Shown here: positions 25,993 through 35,394 of the stretch, one piece after another
Position numbering within the stretch: the stretch's first letter is position 1
Layout: each line of letters opens with the position of its first letter
NCBI RefSeq assembly: GCF_002176815.1
Contig: NZ_CP021648.1
Coordinates: 124,001-188,000 of the forward strand
DNA length: 64,000 nt
Reading direction: 5' to 3'
Origin: Acidovorax sp. T1
Lineage (GTDB): Bacteria > Pseudomonadota > Gammaproteobacteria > Burkholderiales > Burkholderiaceae_C
The notes under the pieces: generated by a model
Told to the model about the DNA's origin: nothing
What the model saw: only the letters and a program-made list of their open reading frames with translations
Databases searched by the model: none
Made by a program: the position numbers and the translations under genes

Positions 25993-26544
25993 TCAGCGCT
26001 GCTGTACTGCAGGTGCTGCAGCAGCGCTTTGGGCCATCTCCAGCTGCATCATCACCATGTTGACCAGCGTGCTCACCGAGGGGCGCCCGGTCTCGATGAC
26101 GTAGTGCGCGGTTTCGCGGTACAGGGGGTCGCGCTGGGCGTACAACTCGCGCAGCTTTTCCATGGGGTTGCCGCCTTGCAGCAGGGGGCGCGTCTTGTCG
26201 TGCTTGACGCGCTTGTAGATTTCTTCGGGCGATGCGCGCAGATACAGCACGTTGCCAAATTGGCGCAGCACGGCGCGGTTGTCGGCGCGCAGCACGGCCC
26301 CGCCGCCGGTGGACAGCACCATGCCGCCGGGCTGCTGCGCCACATCGGCCAGCACCTGCGCTTCGAGGTCGCGAAAGCGTGCTTCGCCTTGCGCCTCGAA
26401 GAAGCTGCGGATGGTGGTGCCGAGCATCTTTTCCAGCCGGTGGTCCAAGTCGATGAACGGCACCCCGGCCCGGTGGGCCAGCTGCCGGCCGACGGTGGAT
26501 TTGCCCGAGCCGGGCATGCCGACCAGTGCGCAGCGAATCTGCAT
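25993..26544 (-). CDS. aroK: Shikimate kinase
   Basis: 183 residues. Phosphorylates shikimate at O3 in aromatic amino-acid synthesis. Walker A GMPGSGKS at 9-16, shikimate-binding DLDHRLE and FRDLEAQVL, and the GGG motif (LSTGGGAVLR). ATG at 26544. Unlike the common arrangement it is not followed by aroB, so this may be an orphan or second copy. The 191 bases to the next gene upstream contain nothing I recognise. Confidence 0.93.
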   Translation of the reverse strand: MQIRCALVGMPGSGKSTVGRQLAHRAGVPFIDLDHRLEKMLGTTIRSFFEAQGEARFRDLEAQVLADVAQQPGGMVLSTGGGAVLRADNRAVLRQFGNVLYLRASPEEIYKRVKHDKTRPLLQGGNPMEKLRELYAQRDPLYRETAHYVIETGRPSVSTLVNMVMMQLEMAQSAAAAPAVQQR

Positions 26545-26735
26545 AAATGGTGTCCTGTTTTCTTGCCTGCCCAGCGCAAGTCGAGTGTAAGGCGGTGGCC
26601 CGGGGACATCGGAGCGAGGCTGTGCTACAAGGCGCGCGATCGCCGCAAGTTCGCTGCAATTTCGCGGCGGTCAGTTGCCTGCTGCAGCGCCGGTGCGGGC
26701 GGCAAAACCGCCGCCGGCCGGTGTTGAAACAGGGC

Positions 26736-27509
26736 TTACTTTTCGACGAAAGCGCGCTCGATGACGAAATCGCCCGGCTTGGTGGTGTTGCCTTCCTCGA
26801 AATCGCGGTGCTCCAGGATGTGCTTGAGCGACGCCAGCATCTCGGGGCTGCCGCACAGCATGACACGGTCTTCCAGCGGGTTCATGGTGGGCACGCCCAG
26901 GTCGGCAAACAGCTTGCCGTTTTCAATCAGGTCGTTGATGCGGCCCTGGTTGCGAAACGGCTCGCGCGTCACCGTGGGGTAGTACTTGAGTTGCTTGCTG
27001 ATCAGCTCGCCCAGGAACTCGTGCTGGGGCAGCTCCTTCGTGATGTAGTCGTGGTAAGCCAGTTCGCTCACCTGGCGCACGCCGTGCACCAGCACCACTT
27101 CCTCGAACTTCTCATAGGTTTCGGGGTCGCGGATCACGCTCATGAAGGGGGCCAGGCCCGTGCCGGTGGACAGCATGTACAGGCGCTTGGCGGGCAGCAG
27201 GTAGTCGATCAGCAGGGTGCCTGTGGGCTTTTTGCCGACGACGATGGAGTCGCCCACCTGGATGTGCTGCAGCCGCGAGGTCAGCGGGCCGTCGGGCACC
27301 TTGATGGAGAGGAACTCCAGATGCTCTTCGTAGTTGGCGCTGACGATGCTGTAGGCGCGCAGCAGCGGCTTGTCGTTCACCTTCAGGCCGATCATGGTGA
27401 AGTGCCCGTTGGAAAAGCGCAGCGCCGGGTCGCGGGTGGTGGTGAAGCTGAAAAGCCGGTCGGTCCAGTGGTGAACGCTCAGCACGCGTTCTTCGAGAAA
27501 GGCACTCAT
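26736..27509 (-). CDS. fpr: Ferredoxin-NADP reductase
   Basis: 257 residues. FAD domain with RAYSIVSA and KPTGTLLIDYL; NADP domain with STGTGLAPFMSVIRDP and VMLCGSPEML. The C-terminus (DFVIERAFVEK) is typical of bacterial subclass I Fpr, which shuttles electrons between NADPH and ferredoxin or flavodoxin, often in oxidative stress. ATG 27509 gives the conserved SAFLEERVLSVHHWTD start. The leader, divergent from the next gene, can form an 8-base stem (27537-27544 with 27581-27588). Confidence 0.94.
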   Translation of the reverse strand: MSAFLEERVLSVHHWTDRLFSFTTTRDPALRFSNGHFTMIGLKVNDKPLLRAYSIVSANYEEHLEFLSIKVPDGPLTSRLQHIQVGDSIVVGKKPTGTLLIDYLLPAKRLYMLSTGTGLAPFMSVIRDPETYEKFEEVVLVHGVRQVSELAYHDYITKELPQHEFLGELISKQLKYYPTVTREPFRNQGRINDLIENGKLFADLGVPTMNPLEDRVMLCGSPEMLASLKHILEHRDFEEGNTTKPGDFVIERAFVEK

Positions 27510-27694
27510 GGTTTTTTGGCAGGAATGAAAAAAACAAGGCCCCAACGGGGCAGGGCTCAGGGCGGCGGCGCAGCCTTGGCTGGGGCCTGGCGTGCGCCCC
27601 GGACTGGCGGGCAAACCCGCACATTGTCCGGCAAATGCGAGGGGCGGTACATTTTGTGGTTTCGGCCCCCGTGATGTGGGACAAAGGAAAACCA

Positions 27695-28900
27695 ATGCGA
27701 AGCTTCTCCGCCGCCCTGGGGGCACTGTGTGTGGCCACCCTGTCACTTGCCGCTGGCGCGGTGCACGCCCAGGGCGCGATCAAGATCGGTGAGATCAACA
27801 GCTACAAGGCGCAGCCCGCCTTCCTGGGCCCCTACAAGAAGGGGATGGAACTGGCCGTGGCCGAGGTCAACAGCGCCGGCGGCATCAACGGCCGCAAGCT
27901 CGCGCTGGTGGTGCGCGACGACAACGGCAACCCAGGCGACGCCGTGCGGGCCGCCGACGAGTTGCTGGCGCGCGAGAAGGTGGATGTGCTCATGGGCAGC
28001 TTTCTGTCGCATGTGGGGCTGGCCCTGACCGACTTTGCCAAGCAGAAAAAAGTCTTTTTCCTCGCGGCAGAGCCGCTGACGGACAAGATCGTCTGGGAAA
28101 ACGGCAACCGCTACACCTTCCGCCTGCGCGCCTCCACCTACATGCAGGTGGCCATGCTCGTGCCCGAGGCCGCGGCCCTGAAGAAAAAGCGCTGGGCCAT
28201 CGTCTATCCCAACTATGAATACGGCCAGTCGGCGGCGGCCACGTTCAAAAAGCTGCTCAAGGCCGCGCAGCCCGACGTGGAGTTTGTGGCCGAGCAGGCG
28301 CCGCCCCTGGGCAAGGTGGATGCCGGCAGCGTGGTGCAGGCGCTGGCCGATGCCAAGCCCGACGCCATCTTCAACGTGCTGTTCGCCGCCGATCTGGCGC
28401 GCCTGGTGCGCGAGGGCAACACCCGGGGCCTGTTCAAGGGGCGCGAGGTGGTGAGTCTGCTGACGGGCGAGCCCGAGTACCTGGACCCGCTCAAGGGCGA
28501 GGCGCCGGTGGGCTGGATCGTCACCGGCTACCCCTGGTACGCCATCCAGACCGCCGAGCACCAGGCGTTTCTGAAGGCCTATAAAGAGCGCTTCAACGAC
28601 CATCCCCGGCTGGGCTCGGTGGTGGGCTACACGGCCATCCAGTCGCTGGCCGCAGGCCTGCGCAAGGCCGGTGGCAGCGACACCGAAAAGCTGATCGCCG
28701 CCTTCACGGGGCTGGAGGTGGCTTCGCCCTTCGGCCCCATCCGCTACCGCCCGGAAGACCACCAGTCCACCATGGGCACCTTTGTGGGCCGCACGCGCGT
28801 GCAAAACGGCACCGGGGTGATGTCGGACTTTCGCTATCTCGACGGTGCGCGCTTTCAGCCGCCTGCCGACGAGGTGCGCAAGCTGCGCGCTGCCGACTGA
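27695..28900 (+). CDS. Branched-chain-amino-acid-type ABC transporter substrate-binding protein
   Basis: 401 residues. Signal peptide MRSFSAALGALCVATLSLAAGAV(HA), then a periplasmic type-1 binding fold (IKIGEINSYKAQPAFLGPYK, VNSAGGINGRKL, LMGSFLSHVGLALTDFA). AAAGGAAA lies just before ATG 27695. First gene of a three-gene importer operon with the LivHM and LivGF fusions. The ligand is not necessarily an amino acid; this family also takes amides, aromatic acids and other small polar compounds. Confidence 0.92.
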   Translation: MRSFSAALGALCVATLSLAAGAVHAQGAIKIGEINSYKAQPAFLGPYKKGMELAVAEVNSAGGINGRKLALVVRDDNGNPGDAVRAADELLAREKVDVLMGSFLSHVGLALTDFAKQKKVFFLAAEPLTDKIVWENGNRYTFRLRASTYMQVAMLVPEAAALKKKRWAIVYPNYEYGQSAAATFKKLLKAAQPDVEFVAEQAPPLGKVDAGSVVQALADAKPDAIFNVLFAADLARLVREGNTRGLFKGREVVSLLTGEPEYLDPLKGEAPVGWIVTGYPWYAIQTAEHQAFLKAYKERFNDHPRLGSVVGYTAIQSLAAGLRKAGGSDTEKLIAAFTGLEVASPFGPIRYRPEDHQSTMGTFVGRTRVQNGTGVMSDFRYLDGARFQPPADEVRKLRAAD

Positions 28901-28939
28901 CATGGACCACGTTCCGCCGTTCCGCTCGGCTGTCTGCGC

Positions 28940-30835
28940 ATGAGTTTTTCCGGGCTGCTGGTGCAGCTGCTCAACGGGCTGGCCTCGGCCTCGTCGCTGT
29001 TTCTGGTGTCGGCGGGGTTGTCGCTGATCTTCGGGGTCATGCGCATCGTCAATTTCGCCCACGGCTCGTTTTTCATGCTGGGCATCTACCTGGCGTATTC
29101 GCTGGTGGAGCGCCTGGGCGGCGCCATCGGTTTCTGGCCGGCGCTGCTGCTGGCACCGCTGGCCACGGCGGCCCTGGGGGCGCTGGTCGAGGTGTTGCTG
29201 CTGCGGCGCATTTACCGCGCGCCCGAGCTGTTTCAGCTGCTGGCCACCTTCGCGCTGGTGCTGGTCATCAAGGACGCCGTCCTGTGGCTGTGGGGCCCCG
29301 AGGAACTGCTGGGCCCGCGCGCGCCGGGCCTGGAGGGCGCTGTGGAGCTGCTGGGTCGGAGTTTTCCTGCCTACGACCTGCTGCTGATCGCCGTGGGGCC
29401 GCTGGTGCTGGCGCTGCTGACGCTGTTGCTCACGCGCACGCGCTGGGGCACGCTGGTGCGCGCCGCCACGCAAGACCGCGAGATGCTGGGCGCGCTGGGC
29501 GTGAACCAGGCCTGGCTGTTCACCGGCGTGTTCGCGCTGGGCGCGCTGCTGGCTGGCCTGGGCGGCGCGCTGCAACTGCCGCGCGAGCCCGCCAGCCTGG
29601 AGCTGGACATGCTCACCATCGGCGCGGCCTTCGTCGTGGTGGTGGTGGGCGGCATGGGCTCGTTGCCTGGCGCGTTTGTGGCGGCGCTGGTGATTGCCGA
29701 GCTGAAAGCCGTGTGCGTGTGGCTGGGCGTGCAAGAGGTGGCGGGCGTGGAGCTGTCGTTTTCCAAGCTGACGCTGGTGGTCGAATTTGTGGTGATGGCC
29801 GGCGTCCTCATCTGGCGCCCCTGGGGCCTGATGGGCCGCGCGCAGGCCGCTGCGCGCACGCCGGGCGAGCCCGAACGGCCCCTGCGCCCCGCGGGCCGTG
29901 CCGCCACCGTGGCGTGGTGCGCGCTGCTGGCCGTGCTGGTGCTGCTGCCCTTCGCGGCGGGCCAGCACAGCTATGCTGCCGTGCTGCTGACCGATGTCTG
30001 CATCGCCGCGCTGTTCGCTGCCAGCCTGCATTTCATCCTGGGGCCGGGGGGCATGCATTCCTTTGGTCATGCGGCCTATTTCGGCCTGGGAGCCTATGGC
30101 GCGGCGCTGCTTGTACGCTGGGTGGATGCACCGTTCGGCGTCGTGCTCATGCTCGCGCCGCTGCTGGCGGCGGCGGGTGCGCTGCTCTTTGGCTGGTTCT
30201 GCGTGCGCCTCTCGGGCGTCTACCTCACCATGCTCACGCTCGCGTTCGCGCAGATCACCTGGGCCATCGCGTTCCAGTGGGACGGCCTCACGGGTGGCAG
30301 CAACGGCCTGACCGGCGTCTGGCCGCCCGAGCTGTTCACGCAGGGCGCCGCCTTTTACTGGCTGGTGCTTGCCGTGTGCGCGGCGGGCCTGTACGTGCTG
30401 CGGCGCATGCTGTTCGCGCCCTTCGGCTGGTCGCTGCGCGCTGCGCGCGACTCCGGCGCGCGCGCGCAGGCCATCGGCATCGACGTGCGCGGCACGCAGT
30501 GGGCGGCTTTCGTGGTGGCAGGCCTGTTTGCGGGCCTGGCGGGCGCGCTGGCCGCGTATTCCAAGGGCAGCATCGCGCCCGATGTGCTGTGGGTCACCAA
30601 GTCGGTCGATGCGCTGGTCATGGTGCTGCTGGGCGGCATGCAGACGCTCGCAGGCCCCATCGTGGGGGCGGGCGCTTTCACGTGGCTGCACGACAGCGTG
30701 GCGCGCAGCACCGAGTATTGGCGCGCGCTGCTGGGCGGCGTGATGCTGCTGCTGGTGTTGCTGTTTCCACAGGGAATTTCGGGTTTTGCGCAAGCGTGGC
30801 AAGCGTGGACAGCTCATAAAAAAGGAGCGATATGA
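28940..30835 (+). CDS. Fused LivH-LivM ABC transporter permease
   Basis: 631 residues, both channel subunits in one chain. Residues 1-290 are LivH-like (SAGLSLIFGVMRIVNFAHGS, VGGMGSLPGAFVAAL); a linker of about 30 residues rich in Ala, Arg and Pro (AQAAARTPGEPERPLRPAGR) leads into a LivM-like half from about 325 (GPGGMHSFGHAAYFGLGAYG, GLTGGSNGLTG, LLGGMQTLAGPIVGAG). Normal genomes use two genes. The stop overlaps the ATG of the LivG-LivF fusion, so the two fusions are translated together. Confidence 0.92.
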   Translation: MSFSGLLVQLLNGLASASSLFLVSAGLSLIFGVMRIVNFAHGSFFMLGIYLAYSLVERLGGAIGFWPALLLAPLATAALGALVEVLLLRRIYRAPELFQLLATFALVLVIKDAVLWLWGPEELLGPRAPGLEGAVELLGRSFPAYDLLLIAVGPLVLALLTLLLTRTRWGTLVRAATQDREMLGALGVNQAWLFTGVFALGALLAGLGGALQLPREPASLELDMLTIGAAFVVVVVGGMGSLPGAFVAALVIAELKAVCVWLGVQEVAGVELSFSKLTLVVEFVVMAGVLIWRPWGLMGRAQAAARTPGEPERPLRPAGRAATVAWCALLAVLVLLPFAAGQHSYAAVLLTDVCIAALFAASLHFILGPGGMHSFGHAAYFGLGAYGAALLVRWVDAPFGVVLMLAPLLAAAGALLFGWFCVRLSGVYLTMLTLAFAQITWAIAFQWDGLTGGSNGLTGVWPPELFTQGAAFYWLVLAVCAAGLYVLRRMLFAPFGWSLRAARDSGARAQAIGIDVRGTQWAAFVVAGLFAGLAGALAAYSKGSIAPDVLWVTKSVDALVMVLLGGMQTLAGPIVGAGAFTWLHDSVARSTEYWRALLGGVMLLLVLLFPQGISGFAQAWQAWTAHKKGAI

Positions 30836-32340
30836 CCCTGCTGCGCGTGGAGGACCTGTCCAAATCCTTCGGCGGCGTGCAGGCCGTGCAGGGGCTCTCG
30901 TTTGCGCTGGCCGAGGGTGAACTGCTCGCCCTCATCGGCCCCAACGGCGCGGGCAAGACCACCACCTTCAACATGGCCGGCGGCCAGCTCGCCCCCGATG
31001 GCGGGCGCGTGTTGCTGGATGGCCGCGACATCACCGCCCTGTCGCCGCGCGCCATCTGGCGCCTGGGTGTGGGCCGCACCTTCCAGATTGCGCAGACGCT
31101 CATGAGCTTCACCGTGCTGGAGAACGTGCAAATGGCGCTGCTTTCCCACGACGGCCACGCCTGGCGCTGGTGGCGCCGCGCTGGCGCGCATCGGCCGCAG
31201 GACGCGCTGGCGCTGCTCGCGCAGGTGGGCATGCAGGAACAGGCGCAGCGCCCGTGCAGCGAACTCGCCTATGGCGACGTGAAGCGCGTGGAACTGGCGA
31301 TCGCTCTCGCGCACGCGCCGCGCCTGCTGCTCATGGACGAGCCCACGGCCGGCATGGCGCCCGCCGAGCGCGTGGCCCTCATGCAGCTCGTGCGCCGCAT
31401 CGCGCGCGAGCGGCGCATGGGCGTGCTGTTCACCGAGCACAGCATGGACGTGGTCTTCGGCCAAGCCGACCGCGTGGCCGTGCTGGTGCGCGGCCAGTTG
31501 CTGGCCGCAGGCACGCCCGAGGCCATCCGCCAGGACGCGCGCGTGCAGGCCGCGTACCTGGGCGGCTCTGAAAATGATAGCTGTCAGCGCTTGCCAGACA
31601 AGCGCGAAGTGCCAAAAACACCATTACTCATCGTGGAAGGGCTGCATGCCTGGTATGGCGCGGCTCACATCCTGCACGGCGTCTCGCTCTCCGTGGGGCG
31701 CGGCGAGGTTGTGGCCCTCATGGGCCGCAACGGCGCGGGCAAGTCCACTACGCTCAAGAGCATTGCCGGACTGCTCGGCCGCACCGAGGGCCGCGTGGAC
31801 TTCATGGGGCGGCCTTTGCGCGGCAAGGCCCCGCACCAGATCGCGCGCGCAGGGCTGGGCTACGTGCCCGAGGACCGGCGCATCTTCACGGACCTGACCG
31901 TGCAGGAAAACCTGGAAGCCGGCCGCCAGCCGCCGCGCGCGTGGCCCGATGGCGAACCGGCGCCGCACTGGACGCCGGAGCGCCTGTTCACGCTCTTCCC
32001 CAACCTGGGCGAGATGCCCGGCCGCCTGGGCGGGCGCATGAGTGGCGGCGAGCAGCAGATGCTCACGGTGGCGCGCACGCTCATGGGCCAGCCCTTCATG
32101 GTGCTGCTCGACGAGCCCTCCGAAGGCGTGGCCCCCGTCATCGTCGAGCAGATGGCCCACGCTATCCGCGCGCTCAAGAGCCAAGGCGTGGGCATCCTGC
32201 TCAGCGAGCAGAACCTGGCCCTGGCCGAGGCTGTAGCCGACCGCGTCTGCGTGCTGGAAAAGGGCTGCATCGTGCACACCGCGCCCATGGCCGATTTCAC
32301 GGGCGATGCGGGGGCGCGGCAGGCGTACCTGGGGGTTTAA
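30832..32340 (+). CDS. Fused LivG-LivF ABC transporter ATPase
   Basis: 502 residues with two complete ATPase domains. First: GPNGAGKTT, LAYGDVKRVELAIAL, LLLMDEPTAG. Second: GRNGAGKST, MSGGEQQMLTVARTL, VLLDEPSEG. The linker (about 245-263, from SENDSCQRLPDK to PKTP) is encoded by a copy of the interspersed repeat that contains neither a stop nor a start. The insertion of the repeat in an open frame therefore joined, or at least bridges, LivG and LivF. Overlaps the permease gene by four bases. Confidence 0.93.
   Translation: MTLLRVEDLSKSFGGVQAVQGLSFALAEGELLALIGPNGAGKTTTFNMAGGQLAPDGGRVLLDGRDITALSPRAIWRLGVGRTFQIAQTLMSFTVLENVQMALLSHDGHAWRWWRRAGAHRPQDALALLAQVGMQEQAQRPCSELAYGDVKRVELAIALAHAPRLLLMDEPTAGMAPAERVALMQLVRRIARERRMGVLFTEHSMDVVFGQADRVAVLVRGQLLAAGTPEAIRQDARVQAAYLGGSENDSCQRLPDKREVPKTPLLIVEGLHAWYGAAHILHGVSLSVGRGEVVALMGRNGAGKSTTLKSIAGLLGRTEGRVDFMGRPLRGKAPHQIARAGLGYVPEDRRIFTDLTVQENLEAGRQPPRAWPDGEPAPHWTPERLFTLFPNLGEMPGRLGGRMSGGEQQMLTVARTLMGQPFMVLLDEPSEGVAPVIVEQMAHAIRALKSQGVGILLSEQNLALAEAVADRVCVLEKGCIVHTAPMADFTGDAGARQAYLGV
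31571..31621 (+). repeat. Interspersed palindromic repeat, copy 4 (coding linker)
   Basis: GATAGCTGTCAGCGCTTG, spacer CCAGAC, AAGCGCGAAGTGCC, AAAAAC tail. It lies in frame inside the LivG-LivF fusion and is translated as the interdomain linker. Matches copy 1 base for base over GATAGCTGTCAGCGCTTGCCA except for the flank. Confidence 0.85.
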
Positions 32341-32371
32341 GGTGGCCGTGCGGCGCCAGTACCCGGGCGGT

Positions 32372-32432
32372 TGATTTTGATAATAATGGCCTAAAGCGCT
32401 TATGTATCAAGCGAATTAAGCTATCAATAATG
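32372..32432 (-). repeat. Interspersed palindromic repeat, copy 5
   Basis: Reverse orientation: on the minus strand TTGATAGCTTAATTCGCTTG, spacer, ATAAGCGCTTTAGGCC. It occupies the 134-base gap between the convergent LivGF and comM genes. Confidence 0.8.
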
Positions 32433-32474
32433 TAGTAAAAACCTGCCCGGAAAGATGCAGCGGCTGAAAGCCTC

Positions 32475-34025
32475 TCAGGCCGCAGGCCCGCGCAGCACGC
32501 GCCGGTATTGCACGGCCTCGGCCACATGGGCCACCTGGGTGCTGGCGGCGCCCGCCAGGTCGGCGATGGTGCGCGCCACCTTCAGGGTGCGGTGCGTGCT
32601 GCGGGCCGACCAGCCCAGGCGCGCTGCGGCAGTTTGCAGAAACTGCGCGGCGGAGGGCTCCAGCGCGGTGTGGGTGTCGATTTCCTGGCCCTGCAGCGCC
32701 TGGTTGGTTTTGCCCTGGCGGGTGATGGCCGCCAGGCGCGCGCGGGCCACGCGCTCGCGCACGGCGGCGCTGGTCTCGCCCGGTGGTGCGTTCAGCAGGT
32801 CGTTGGCGGGCAGGGCGGGCACTTCCACATGCAGGTCGATGCGGTCCAGCAAGGGGCCGCTGAGCTTGCCCTGGTAACGCGCCACCTGGTCGGGCGTGCA
32901 GCGGCAGGCACGCTGTGCCGCGCCCAGAAAACCGCAGGGGCAGGGGTTCATGGCCGCCACCAATTGAAAGCTGGCCGGAAACTCCGCCCGCCGCGCGGCC
33001 CGTGCAATGGTCACGCGCCCGGTTTCCAGCGGCTCGCGCAGCGCCTCCAGGGCGGCGCGGGGAAACTCTGGCATCTCATCCAAAAACAGCACCCCATGGT
33101 GGGCCAGCGATATTTCGCCAGGCTGCGGCGGCGAGCCCCCGCCCACCAGCGCCACGGCCGATGCCGTGTGGTGGGGCTGGCAGGTGGGCCGTTGCGCCCA
33201 GCGCGCGGGGGTGAAGCGCCCGGCCAGGCTGGCCACGGCGGCGCTCTCCAGGGCCTCCTCCATGGTCATGGCCGGCAGCAGCCCGGCAAAGCGCTGGGCC
33301 AGCATGGATTTGCCGGAGCCGGGCGGCCCCATCATCAGCAGGCTGTGCCCACCGGCGGCGGCGATTTCGAGTGCGCGCTTGGATGCCGCCTGGCCCTTGA
33401 CATCCGACAGGTCGGCATAGGTCATCTGTGTGGCCAGCGGCGTGGGGTGGAGCAGGCACCAGCCGTCGTCCGTGGCGCTGGCGTCGTCGATGGGGTCCTG
33501 GCTGCCTGCCGGCAGGAACTGCCGTACGACATCCAGCAGGTGGCGGGCGCGGTAAACCTGTGCGTCGGGCACCAGGGCGGCTTCTTCGGCGCTGCCCGGC
33601 GGCAGCACCAGGCGCACCGCCACCTGCTGGGCGCGCAGCGCCAGGCTGGTGGCCAGCGCGCCGCGCACAGGGCGCAATTGGCCCGATAGCGACAGCTCGC
33701 CCGCGAATTCATGGCCGGCCAGGCGGCTGGCGTCGATTTGTCCGCTGGCGGCCAGCAGCCCCAGGGCAATGGGCAGGTCAAAGCGCCCAGAATCCTTGGG
33801 CAGGTCGGCCGGCGCCAGGTTGACGGTGATGCGCTTGTTGTGCGGGAACTCCAGCCCCGCGTTCTGCAGCGCCGAGCGCACCCGTTCGCGCGCCTCCTTC
33901 ACCTCCACGTCGGCCAGGCCGACCAGCGTGAAACTGGGAAGCCCGTTGGCCAGATGCACCTCGACGGTGACGGAGGGCGCCTCCAGCCCCAGAAGCGCGC
34001 GGCTTTGCACCAATGCAAGACTCAT
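32475..34025 (-). CDS. comM: YifB/ComM-family AAA+ ATPase (Mg-chelatase-like)
   Basis: 516 residues. N-terminal Lon-protease-like fold (about 1-170; SLALVQSRALLGLEAPSVTV), AAA+ core with Walker A GPPGSGKS and Walker B LFLDEMPEF, cysteine motif NPCPCGFLG...RACRC, and a C-terminal domain (GWSARSTHRTLKVARTIADL). ComM forms a hexameric helicase that extends branch migration during natural transformation. Single-gene unit divergent from torF. Confidence 0.94.
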   Translation of the reverse strand: MSLALVQSRALLGLEAPSVTVEVHLANGLPSFTLVGLADVEVKEARERVRSALQNAGLEFPHNKRITVNLAPADLPKDSGRFDLPIALGLLAASGQIDASRLAGHEFAGELSLSGQLRPVRGALATSLALRAQQVAVRLVLPPGSAEEAALVPDAQVYRARHLLDVVRQFLPAGSQDPIDDASATDDGWCLLHPTPLATQMTYADLSDVKGQAASKRALEIAAAGGHSLLMMGPPGSGKSMLAQRFAGLLPAMTMEEALESAAVASLAGRFTPARWAQRPTCQPHHTASAVALVGGGSPPQPGEISLAHHGVLFLDEMPEFPRAALEALREPLETGRVTIARAARRAEFPASFQLVAAMNPCPCGFLGAAQRACRCTPDQVARYQGKLSGPLLDRIDLHVEVPALPANDLLNAPPGETSAAVRERVARARLAAITRQGKTNQALQGQEIDTHTALEPSAAQFLQTAAARLGWSARSTHRTLKVARTIADLAGAASTQVAHVAEAVQYRRVLRGPAA

Positions 34026-34087
34026 GAACGGTTTTCTCCCCAGATAGGTGCGGTGTGCGGGTGGCTGTCATCCGTCGGTCCCGCCGC

Positions 34088-34102
34088 GCACCAAGGAGGT
34101 GC
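34088..34102. promoter_or_regulatory. NtrC-binding site
   Basis: GCACC-AAGGA-GGTGC, a perfect match to the NtrC consensus GCACC-N5-GGTGC. Its centre lies about 98 bases upstream of the -12 element of the sigma-54 promoter at 34180, a normal enhancer distance. Confidence 0.8.
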
Positions 34103-34179
34103 GGTGGCGCGGCGCTACCACCAATGTAAGCGAATGCACGATGTGGGCGTGTGGCTTGCCGCCACAGCGATGCGCGACA

Positions 34180-34195
34180 TGGCACGGACCGTGCT
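34180..34195 (+). promoter_or_regulatory. Sigma-54 promoter of torF-glnK-amtB
   Basis: TGGCACGGACCGTGCT matches TGGCACG-N4-TTGCW with one change and correct GG to GC spacing. It is 40 bases upstream of the torF ATG and downstream of an NtrC box, so the operon should be switched on by nitrogen limitation. Confidence 0.8.
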
Positions 34196-34235
34196 TAACA
34201 CGACTGTCCCTAATCATTGTCCAACCGGAGGAAAC

Positions 34236-35352
<1,117 letters not shown>

Positions 35353-35394
35353 GCGCCGGCCAAGGCCCGCTGCATCCCACACAGAGAACATGCC

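Noticed and set aside
27743..30817. A 1,024-codon minus-strand open frame
   Set aside because: Antisense to the binding-protein and LivHM genes, Gln/His/Arg-rich, no motif; GC-rich shadow.
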